Source: JANXVY01 sp040080145 (GTDB taxonomy: Bacteria > Pseudomonadota > Alphaproteobacteria > Rhizobiales > Hyphomicrobiaceae). Taken from it: a stretch of DNA of 18,261 nt. The stretch covers positions 1 through 18,261 of the forward strand of contig JBEBJA010000204.1 of NCBI GenBank assembly GCA_040080145.1, in the 5' to 3' direction. The notes below the pieces were generated by a model. The model worked only from the letters and a program-made list of their open reading frames with translations. It ran no database searches and had not been told where the DNA came from. Positions 1-5,312 of the stretch are shown piece by piece (positions within the stretch are counted from its first letter, which is position 1; every line of letters starts with the position of its first letter). The position numbers were made by a program, and so were the translations under genes.

Positions 1-55
1 CACCCCTCATCTGCCCTTCGGGCATCTTCTCCCCAGGGGGAGAAGAAAGTAAGGG
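1..55. repeat. REP-like palindromic repeat with two hairpins
   Basis: Two small hairpins lie side by side: TGCCC/GGGCA (12-16 with 20-24, 3-nt loop) and CTTCTCCCC/GGGGAGAAG (26-34 with 37-45, 2-nt loop). The style matches the dispersed intergenic palindromes common in alphaproteobacteria. No coding signal is seen on either strand here, so the gene expected upstream (the major tail protein in GTA clusters) must end before the window. Confidence 0.6.
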
Positions 56-73
56 CTTATTTTAGCGCGTATG

Positions 74-197
74 CGCGAAGGCGGCCACCCACGACATCTA
101 TCGATGCCGGCAAGAGCAAGAAATTCGTTACATCTAAGGACGTTGGCAGTTTTTGCTCCAGTCTTGCTGAAGCTTGTCGTGGGTGGCCGCCTTCGCG
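74..197. repeat. 23-bp perfect inverted repeat with 78-nt spacer
   Basis: Bases 74-96 are the exact reverse complement of 175-197, with 78 nt between them. The right arm continues into a further hairpin, GGCCGC/GCGGCC (185-190 with 195-200, loop CTTC). The arms resemble the widespread 'ggcc...cacccacgac' palindrome, so this is probably two REP units in opposite orientation (a BIME-like pair) or a small non-autonomous element. No open reading frame occupies the spacer. Confidence 0.7.
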
Positions 198-220
198 GCC
201 ATGACGTTAGTTTAAGTTCA

Positions 221-237
221 CTGCCCTACTCGGGCAG
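221..237. repeat. Small hairpin before the tandem repeats
   Basis: CTGCCC (221-226) pairs with GGGCAG (232-237) around the loop TACTC. It is followed by GGGGAG (237-242) and a GTG at 247, which together look like a ribosome-binding site and start. There is no T-tract on either strand, so it is not a good terminator. Confidence 0.4.
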
Positions 238-246
238 GGGAGTATT

Positions 247-485
247 GTGACCCGGCGCGAGCGCCGCCCGGCCGGAGCGCCTCGGCGCGTGACGCAATTC
301 ATCCCCCCCTTAAGCGATGCGCCAGCGTCGCGGGGAACGAACGTGACCCGGCGCGAGCGCCGCCCGGCCGGAGCGCCTCGGCGCGTGAAGCAATTCATCC
401 CCCCCTTAAGCGATGCGCCAGCGTCGCGGGGAACGAACGTGACCCGGCGCGAGCGCCGCCCCGCCGGAGCGCTTCGGCGCGTGAG
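247..485. repeat. 96-bp tandem repeat, about 2.5 copies
   Basis: Units begin at 247, 343 and 439. The first two are identical over 96 bp except for one C/A difference (gtgacgcaa against gtgaagcaa). The third is partial and ends near 485. Each unit contains short palindromes (GCGAYGC-gcca-GCGTCGC and CGGCGC-ga-GCGCCG). The second and third units each start with GTG preceded by CGGGGAACGAAC. Because 96 is divisible by three, both strands stay open across the array, and the plus frame runs without a stop into the g10-like gene. A diverged copy of the same element lies at 1774-1822. Confidence 0.9.
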
Positions 486-491
486 GCCAAA

Positions 492-497
492 AAGGAG
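492..497 (+). promoter_or_regulatory. Shine-Dalgarno AAGGAG pointing at an ATC codon
   Basis: AAGGAG is followed by 7 nt and then ATC at 505, the exact place where family members are expected to start (M-T-N-H-H...). No ATG, GTG or TTG lies at a workable distance. This suggests an ATG-to-ATC change, with the old ribosome-binding site intact. Confidence 0.6.
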
Positions 498-504
498 AAA
501 TCTC

Positions 505-996
505 ATCACAAATCACCATCGCGGCGAGGTCGAGGCCATCCTCGATGGACGCCCCTACAACCTGTGCCTCACCCTCGGCGCGCTCGCCGAACTCGAAGCT
601 ACGTTTGGCGACGAGAACATGCTGGCGCTTGCCCAACGCTTTGAGGGCGGCAAGCTCTCGGCGCGCGATTGCGTCCGCATCATCGGCGCAGGTCTGCGCG
701 GGGCTGGCCACGACATCACCGACGAAGCCGTCGCCCGCATGCAAGCCCAAAACGGCATCCCCGGCTTCATCGACATCGTCGCCCGCCTGCTCATCGCCAC
801 GTTCGGATCTTCCCCGTCTCCCCGCACTTCACGCGGCGACGGCCCCCCACAGGCGGGAGTTAGTTCCCCTCCCCCCTGCGGGGAGGGGTTAGGGGTGGGG
901 GTAGTTCGAGAAGTGGGCGTGCTAACGCGCGCGGGTCGAGTTGAACTAAGCTTCGCCGAGGTGCCCGCACCCGTCCCTTTCCCTGGTCCGAAGTGA
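505..996 (+). CDS. GTA gp10-like tail assembly chaperone, altered start and tail
   Basis: The core (NHHRGEVEAILDGRPYNLCL, then LTLGALAELEATFGDE) matches the gp10 family of Rhodobacter-type gene transfer agents (DUF3356 / Phage_TAC_11). These small proteins are thought to help assemble the tail tube around the tape measure. The core is about 105 residues; this reading gives 163. The excess is a tail (about residues 109-155) encoded by an inserted REP palindrome at 865-902 and its flanks. The end (VPAPVPFPGPK) looks native again. The family start falls on ATC 505 behind a perfect AAGGAG. Alternatives in the same frame are GTG 481 (weak ribosome-binding site) or GTG 439, 343 or 247 inside the tandem repeats, each with a GGGGA-type site. 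The stop overlaps the next start (TGATG). Family identity is secure; start and activity are not. Confidence 0.75.
   Translation: MTNHHRGEVEAILDGRPYNLCLTLGALAELEATFGDENMLALAQRFEGGKLSARDCVRIIGAGLRGAGHDITDEAVARMQAQNGIPGFIDIVARLLIATFGSSPSPRTSRGDGPPQAGVSSPPPCGEGLGVGVVREVGVLTRAGRVELSFAEVPAPVPFPGPK
865..902. repeat. GC-rich REP palindrome inside the g10 reading frame
   Basis: CCCCTCCCC (866-874) pairs with GGGGAGGGG (880-888) around a 5-nt loop and is followed by TTAGGGGTGGGGG. The same sequence recurs at 5218-5258 and, more diverged, at 9336-9376. Here it sits inside a coding region and keeps the frame open. Confidence 0.85.
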
Positions 997-1166
997 TGGC
1001 GCTGGGCCTCGGCATCCTTCGGTTGGACTCGCGCGCCTTCTGGTCTCTGACGCCACGCGAATTTGCCGCTGCCGCCCGTGCCGTCATCGGCCCCGCCGTA
1101 AGTCGCGCAGACCGTCCTCGCCGCACTGACCTCGAAGCGCTCATGGCCAGCTTCCCCGACACATAG
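996..1166 (+). CDS. GTA gp10.1-like phage tail assembly chaperone (TIGR02216 type)
   Basis: This 56-codon gene begins MALGLGILRLDSRAFWSLTP and ends DLEALMASFPDT. That pattern (MALGLG, an aromatic 'FW' followed by 'LTPRE', and a closing 'LEALMASFPD') is typical of the very short TIGR02216 proteins found between g10 and g11 in alphaproteobacterial GTAs. Its ATG shares the A of the g10 TGA stop (TGATG), which points to translational coupling. The g10/g10.1 pair occupies the position of lambda G/GT, but no slippery sequence was identified, so frameshifting is not claimed. It ends 7 bp before the g11 start. Confidence 0.8.
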   Translation: MALGLGILRLDSRAFWSLTPREFAAAARAVIGPAVSRADRPRRTDLEALMASFPDT

Positions 1167-1173
1167 GACCCGC

Positions 1174-1767
1174 ATGGAAAACGCCCCGCTTGAAACCTGG
1201 ACCGTCGCCATCGACGCCGACACGTCCGGCCTGCAAGACCAGCTCAAGAACGTCCAGCTCTCGGGCAAGCAATTGTCCTCAGCCTTGAGCACCGCTTTCG
1301 ACGGCCTCGCCTTCAAGGGCCGGAGCCTCAACGACGTGTTCTCGACGCTCGCCCTCAGTCTATCGAAAATGACACTCCAAGCCGCCTTCAAGCCTTTGCA
1401 AGATGGCCTCAGCGGAGCCATCTCCAGCCTCCTGTCCGGCGGCAGCCCATCGGCCTTCGCCAACGGCGGCGTGTTCCAAGGCGGCATGCCGGTGCCCTTC
1501 GCCAGCGGCGGCGTCATCCAAAGCCCGATTGCCTTTCCGCTCGGCGGCGGCCAGACTGGCATCGCCGGTGAACGCGGCGCGGAAGCCATTGTCCCCCTCG
1601 CCCGCGGTGCGGATGGCCGCCTCGGCATCGCCTCGTCCGGCGGCGGTTCCGGCACAACCATCACCTTCAACGTCCAAGCGACCGACGCCGACAGCTTCGC
1701 CCGCAGCGAAACCCAACTCGCCGCCATGCTCTCCCGCGCCGTAGCGCTGGGCCAACGCAATCTGTGA
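1174..1767 (+). CDS. GTA gp11-like short tail tape measure protein
   Basis: The protein has 197 residues. The N-terminal third (ETWTVAIDADTSGLQDQL, then LNDVFSTLALSLSKMTLQAA) matches the end of tape-measure proteins, and a glycine-rich region follows (FANGGVFQGGMPVPFASGG, then GIAGERGAEAIVPLARG). The GERGAEAIVPL signature is a common tape-measure C-terminal motif. The length is near that of Rhodobacter GTA gp11, so it is not truncated: GTA tails are short. The protein would set tail length and leave the tube during DNA delivery. It ends ...ALGQRNL. The last 35 bp of homologous sequence are duplicated downstream (1878-1912). Confidence 0.85.
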   Translation: MENAPLETWTVAIDADTSGLQDQLKNVQLSGKQLSSALSTAFDGLAFKGRSLNDVFSTLALSLSKMTLQAAFKPLQDGLSGAISSLLSGGSPSAFANGGVFQGGMPVPFASGGVIQSPIAFPLGGGQTGIAGERGAEAIVPLARGADGRLGIASSGGGSGTTITFNVQATDADSFARSETQLAAMLSRAVALGQRNL

Positions 1768-1912
1768 TGCCCCGACGCGCCAGCGTCGAGGGGAGCGAAT
1801 GCGACCCGGCGCGAGCGCCGCCCCATCGGAGGTTGCCCGAGCGCAGCGAGGATCAGCAACCGTGAGATACAAAAGCGCGCCATGCTCTCCCGCGCCGTAG
1901 CGCTGGGCCAAC
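1722..1912. repeat. 35-bp direct duplication of the g11 3' end flanking a repeat element
   Basis: Bases 1722-1756 and 1878-1912 are identical over 35 bp (cgccatgctctcccgcgccg and onward). The 121 bp between them contain a palindromic repeat copy at 1774-1822 plus a second palindrome-like stretch. The first copy ends g11 as ...GQRNL-stop; the second, in the g11-type frame, ends ...GQLYL-stop. The layout suggests that a 156-bp segment was gained by insertion or unequal recombination. Confidence 0.85.
1774..1822. repeat. Dispersed copy of the 247-485 repeat element
   Basis: It shares the ordered palindromes GACGC-gcca-GCGTC, ggggaRcgaa and gacccggcgcgagcgccgcc with the units at 314-364 and 410-460. 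Where the tandem copies have GTG, this one has ATG (1799) behind GAGGGGAGCGA. The frame after that ATG stops at 1900 after 33 codons and is not taken as a gene. Confidence 0.8.
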
Positions 1913-1950
1913 TCTACTTATGAATCTTCAGTCTCAAAAAGAGGGGAGTT

Positions 1951-1992
1951 CGAGGGGTCACCCCTCGAGCGGGTTAAGGGCGGCAGCCCTTA
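1951..1992. repeat. Paired hairpins in the g12 leader
   Basis: Two 7-bp hairpins lie between g11 and g12: CGAGGGG/CCCCTCG (1951-1957 with 1961-1967, loop TCA) and TAAGGGC/GCCCTTA (1975-1981 with 1986-1992, loop GGCA). No T-tract follows, so they look like another REP family rather than terminators. Confidence 0.6.
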
Positions 1993-2033
1993 TCGCGCAG
2001 CGACCCGGCACACCCAGCGAGTCGAGCCCCCCC

Positions 2034-2669
2034 ATGATCTTCCACGAAATCCGCTTTCCAACTGCCATCTCGCGCGGCTCGCAAGGCGGCCCTGAGCGCC
2101 GCACCGATGTTGTGACCCTCGGCTCGGGCTTTGAGGAACGCAACGCGCGCTGGGGCGATAGCCGCCGGTCCTACAACGCGGGCTACGGCGTCAAATCCAT
2201 CGACGACCTCCACGCCGTGATCGCCTTCTTCGAAGAGCGCCGCGGCCGGCTCACCGGATTCAGGTGGCGCGACCACGCCGACCACAAATCCTGCCCGCCC
2301 TCCCAAACGCCTTCCGTCACCGACCAAGCCATTGCCACTGGCGACGGTGTCCGCTCAACATTCCAGCTCACCAAAACCTACGGCTCCACCTTCTCGCCCT
2401 GGACCCGCACCATCGCCAAACCCGTCGCGGGCACAGTACTCGTTGCCGTCGCAGGGGTCCCGCAACCACCGGCAAACTTTACGGTCGACGCCACCTCCGG
2501 CTTGATCACCTTCCAGCCCACTCACATCCCGCCAGCCGGAGCCGCCATCACGGCAGGCTTCGAGTTCGACGTCCCGGTCCGCTTCGACACGGACAAGCTC
2601 GACATCTCGCTCCAAGGCTTCACCCACGGCGCGATCCCCCACATCCCCCTGATCGAGATCCGGCTGTGA
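2034..2669 (+). CDS. GTA gp12-like distal tail protein (TIGR02217 / DUF2460)
   Basis: The 211-residue protein opens MIFHEIRFPTAISRGSQGGP and continues with GSGFEERNARWGDSRRSYN and FFEERRGRLTGFRWRDHADH, the hallmark blocks of the TIGR02217 family. In the Rhodobacter GTA particle this is the distal tail protein, which joins the tube to the hub. ATG 2034 is chosen because the family begins at this methionine. The frame is open back to ATG 1920, but those 38 codons are repeat-derived. The gene ends 3 nt before the stop codon of the antisense gene at 2673, and no terminator separates the two. Confidence 0.9.
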   Translation: MIFHEIRFPTAISRGSQGGPERRTDVVTLGSGFEERNARWGDSRRSYNAGYGVKSIDDLHAVIAFFEERRGRLTGFRWRDHADHKSCPPSQTPSVTDQAIATGDGVRSTFQLTKTYGSTFSPWTRTIAKPVAGTVLVAVAGVPQPPANFTVDATSGLITFQPTHIPPAGAAITAGFEFDVPVRFDTDKLDISLQGFTHGAIPHIPLIEIRL

Positions 2670-2672
2670 GCA

Positions 2673-3671
2673 TCACTCCGCAGGAGCGAGCGCCGGATAA
2701 GCCCCTTGCGGGGGGGGATTGGATGATGGCCCCCAAATCGAGTTGAACACCGAGTTCCACTTCGACGAGACGACTGTCCCAAACCCAGCCGCCGCCTGCG
2801 TTATCGCTGTATCGAGCGCGACTGCGATTGCAGGACCTTGATTGGCCGCAACCTGGCGAAGGTCCATGGACCGGAAGCCCGGTGACATAAGAGCCGCGCG
2901 CAGCATGACGAGGGCATCGAATATGTGTGCTTCGATACGTGGCCGACCAATCGTCGATGAAAGCGTGAACCGAATCGCCGTTGGCAATGCGTCAAACGTG
3001 AACCCTGCCAATTGATGGAGCCGGTCGTTCGATGTCAGATCATCGACAGTCTTGATGTTATTCCGATCAAGCATAACCACAATTTCGTGGGCGATGCTGT
3101 CCGCTATTTTGCGCGTGACGGAGTCCTGATCCGGTCCGTTGGCGAGCTGCGAACTCTCTTTGGCCGCTTCCTGTGCAGGTGCCGCCGCCATTCTGCTCTG
3201 CACGATCGGGGGTGAATGTGGAACCGGTGAACGAGGGTTTATCTTCTCCATCCGTAATGACGCAGGCGTTGGACGGCCGACGGCGGGATCGGCAGTCGTA
3301 GCCTCCTTCTTCGCCGTGTGCGCTCCGTCGATGAGTGGCCGCGCCGCCGAATAATACCCTGTGATCCCGGTCCGTGCTGGCTGCTCTTGGCGCGTTGCGC
3401 CACTACCAATTGCCGGCTCTGACTGCGTTGTTTCGGTTCGCGCCGATTTCGGCAGCAGCCCCTCAATCTCGGCAGCGCGGTACCAGCACGGTAATCCGGA
3501 TTTCCAGATGAAATCGTTTTCATCCAGTAGTCCGTTTTTTGCTGCAAAGGCCAGTTCCACGCCTGATAACGGACCGGCGCGTTGACCATGGCGATCAACA
3601 AGCCAAACCCGCTCCGAATGCGGATCAGGCGGCTCTGCAACCGCAAAATAGTTCAAAGAATAGTGGGACAC
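2673..3671 (-). CDS. Antisense insert gene: GYF_2/DUF4339-like N-terminus, unknown C-terminus
   Basis: The 332-residue protein is encoded against the tail operon. Residues 22-73 (VWLVDRHGQRAGPLSGVEL, then FIWKSGLPCWYRAAEI) fit the DUF4339/GYF_2 pattern: aromatic, G-x-x-x-GP, then 'W..G...W'. This is a small domain usually thought to mediate protein contacts. Residues about 75-180 are low-complexity and rich in A, P, T, S and E. Residues 182-312 form a predicted helical domain that I do not recognise. No signal peptide or membrane helix is seen. The start is GTG 3671, since no other start precedes the N-terminal domain; its ribosome-binding site is weak. GC is clearly lower than in the flanks (29 of 60 bases in 3001-3060, against 41 of 60 in 8461-8520). 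Position, orientation and composition suggest acquisition as a 'moron'. Its function is unknown. Confidence 0.7.
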   Translation of the reverse strand: MSHYSLNYFAVAEPPDPHSERVWLVDRHGQRAGPLSGVELAFAAKNGLLDENDFIWKSGLPCWYRAAEIEGLLPKSARTETTQSEPAIGSGATRQEQPARTGITGYYSAARPLIDGAHTAKKEATTADPAVGRPTPASLRMEKINPRSPVPHSPPIVQSRMAAAPAQEAAKESSQLANGPDQDSVTRKIADSIAHEIVVMLDRNNIKTVDDLTSNDRLHQLAGFTFDALPTAIRFTLSSTIGRPRIEAHIFDALVMLRAALMSPGFRSMDLRQVAANQGPAIAVALDTAITQAAAGFGTVVSSKWNSVFNSIWGPSSNPPPQGAYPALAPAE

Positions 3672-3796
3672 AACGCAGCCCCGAAAAAATCAGCCCTGCG
3701 GCACTCTATCCATTAATTTGAATACTGAAAAGAGCCTTCGCGCGGTGGCTGGCTTCCCGCGCTGATTGGTTCGGTCTGCGTTGATGCGTGCGCACT

Positions 3797-3802
3797 GAAA
3801 GG
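3797..3802 (+). promoter_or_regulatory. Ribosome-binding site that fixes the g13 start
   Basis: GAAAGG followed by 6 nt selects ATG 3809 rather than an upstream in-frame start at 3788. Family members also begin at this methionine. Confidence 0.6.
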
Positions 3803-3808
3803 TGTCCG

Positions 3809-4663
3809 ATGAAATCCCTCTCCCCCGCGTTCGCCGCTCATCTCGCATCCGGCGCGACCACGCTGTGCTGGTGCTGGCGTCTCACCCGCCGTGACGGCAC
3901 CAGGCTCGGCTTCACCGACCACGACCGCACCTTGACCTTCGACACAACCACGTTCGAAGCCGCCTCTGGCTTCACCGCGAGCGAGATCAAGGATACCATC
4001 GGCCTCAGCGTCGACAACCTCGAAGTCACCAGCGCCATCACGTCCGACGCCCTCGCCGAACCCGACCTCGCCGCGGGCCTTTACGACGACGCTGCCGTTG
4101 AAATCTTCCGCGTCAACTGGGCAGACCCAAGCCAGCGCGTCCTGATGCGCTCCGGCTCACTGGGCGAAGTCCGCCGCTCTGGCATTGCGTTCTCTGCCGA
4201 AGTGCGCGGCCTCGCGCACTACCTCCAGCAGCCCAAAGGCCGCCTGTATCAGTACACCTGCGACGCCGACCTGGGCGACGCCCGGTGTGCCATCGACCGT
4301 ACCGCGCCAGCCTATCGCGGCCTCGGCACGGTTCTCACCGTCGCCAGCGCGCGTTCCTTCACCGCTTCAGGCCTGACCGCCTATGCGTCCGATTGGTTCA
4401 CGCGCGGGCTCTTGACTTTCACCTCGGGAGCCGCCGCCGCCCAAGCCATCGAAGTCAAAGCCCACACCGTCAGCCCTTCCAACGTCGTCACCATCGAACT
4501 CTGGTCCCCCGCCCGTCTCCCGCTGATTTCTGGCCAAACCTTCACCATCACCGCCGGCTGCGACAAGCACCTCACCACCTGCGCCTCCAAGTTCGCCAAC
4601 GCCGTCAACTTCCGCGGCTTCCCCCACATCCCCGGCAACGACTTCATGCTCTCCGGCCCCTGA
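3809..4663 (+). CDS. GTA gp13-like baseplate hub protein (TIGR02218 / DUF2163)
   Basis: The 284-residue protein opens MKSLSPAFAAHLASGATTLC and carries LGFTDHDRTLTFD, both typical of TIGR02218/DUF2163. The C-terminal block FRGFPHIPGNDFML is also conserved. In the Rhodobacter GTA this is the hub that connects the distal tail ring to the megatron. Four cysteines at 151, 160, 251 and 258 form CX8C and CX6C pairs. As I recall, this spacing matches the iron-sulfur ligands of lambda tail-tip protein L, so a metal cluster is inferred. The antisense insert lies directly upstream, so g13 may need its own promoter or read-through; none is convincing in 3672-3808. Confidence 0.9.
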   Translation: MKSLSPAFAAHLASGATTLCWCWRLTRRDGTRLGFTDHDRTLTFDTTTFEAASGFTASEIKDTIGLSVDNLEVTSAITSDALAEPDLAAGLYDDAAVEIFRVNWADPSQRVLMRSGSLGEVRRSGIAFSAEVRGLAHYLQQPKGRLYQYTCDADLGDARCAIDRTAPAYRGLGTVLTVASARSFTASGLTAYASDWFTRGLLTFTSGAAAAQAIEVKAHTVSPSNVVTIELWSPARLPLISGQTFTITAGCDKHLTTCASKFANAVNFRGFPHIPGNDFMLSGP

Positions 4664-4740
4664 CCTCCCTCTCCCCGTCCTTAACGGGGAGAGAGGGTTG
4701 GGAGCCTGCCCCCGCGAAGGCGGGGGTGAGGGGCGGCCGC
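4664..4740. repeat. REP pair between g13 and g14
   Basis: There are two perfect hairpins: CTCTCCCCGT/ACGGGGAGAG (4669-4678 with 4684-4693) and CCCCCGC/GCGGGGG (4709-4715 with 4720-4726, loop GAAG). The first unit recurs after g15 (9264-9300). No T-tract follows. Confidence 0.8.
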
Positions 4741-4782
4741 GCGATCTAAGCGCGTTCCAATGGCCATCGAAAGTCAATACCC

Positions 4783-5217
4783 ATGCTCCCCCATCACACC
4801 GCCCCCATCGTCGCCCTCGCGCGGCGCTGGATCGGCACGCCCTATCATCATCAGGCGAGCGTCCGCGGCATCGGCTGCGATTGCCTCGGCCTCGTGCGCG
4901 GCGTCTATCGCGACGCAACCGGACGTGACCCAGAAGCCCCGCCCGCCTACTCCCGCGATTGGGCCGAAGCGCGCGGGCAAGAAACGATGCTCGACGCCGC
5001 CGCCCGCCACCTGACGGCCGTCCCCCTCGAACATGCCCGTCCCGGCCACGTCCTCATCTTCCGCCTGCGCACTGATACCATCGCCAAGCACGCCGCGATC
5101 CTCGCCACAGAGGCGACCATGATCCACGCCATCGAAGGCGCGGACGCTTGCGAAGTCACCTTCTCCCCCTGGTGGCGCCGCCGCGTCGCCGCCGTCTTCG
5201 CCTTCCCACCGCTCTGA
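4783..5217 (+). CDS. GTA gp14-like NlpC/P60 peptidase (TIGR02219)
   Basis: The 144-residue protein has the NlpC/P60 fold signature: catalytic Cys34 in IGCDCLGLVRGVY, His103 in AKHAAILA and a third polar residue at His115 (MIHAIEG). The N-terminal ARRWIGTPYHHQASVRG block is diagnostic of the phage/GTA branch (TIGR02219). It sits in the tail tip and probably opens recipient peptidoglycan during DNA entry. Length is normal and the catalytic residues are intact. The start is ATG 4783; the preceding 120 bp are repeat DNA with a poor ribosome-binding site. Confidence 0.9.
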   Translation: MLPHHTAPIVALARRWIGTPYHHQASVRGIGCDCLGLVRGVYRDATGRDPEAPPAYSRDWAEARGQETMLDAAARHLTAVPLEHARPGHVLIFRLRTDTIAKHAAILATEATMIHAIEGADACEVTFSPWWRRRVAAVFAFPPL

Positions 5218-5258
5218 TTCCCCTCCCCCTTGCGGGGAGGGGTTAGGGGTGGGGGGCG
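5218..5258. repeat. GC-rich REP palindrome between g14 and g15
   Basis: CCCCTCCCC (5220-5228) pairs with GGGGAGGGG (5234-5242) around CTTGC and is followed by TTAGGGGTGGGGGG. It is almost identical to the copy embedded in g10 at 865-902. Confidence 0.85.
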
Positions 5259-5312
5259 ACGCACCCACCGTCTTAAGTGCTGTTGAATTTTGACGCTCAC
5301 AAGGTTCCCCGC

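Noticed and set aside
247..485. CRISPR array
   Set aside because: The units are contiguous 96-bp copies with no spacers.
207..509. 100-codon minus-strand frame with repeated peptides across the tandem repeat
   Set aside because: It is open only because the 96-bp unit is a multiple of three, and no ribosome-binding site or homologous feature is seen.
865..902. Transcription terminator at the GC-rich hairpin
   Set aside because: It lies inside a coding frame, is followed by G-rich rather than T-rich sequence, and recurs as a dispersed repeat.
555..1883. 442-codon minus-strand open frame opposite g10-g11
   Set aside because: It runs antisense to recognised tail genes, has no family resemblance, and is explained by high GC with C-rich third positions.
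1920..2033. N-terminal extension of g12 from ATG 1920
   Set aside because: These codons cover REP hairpins, and the family begins at ATG 2034.
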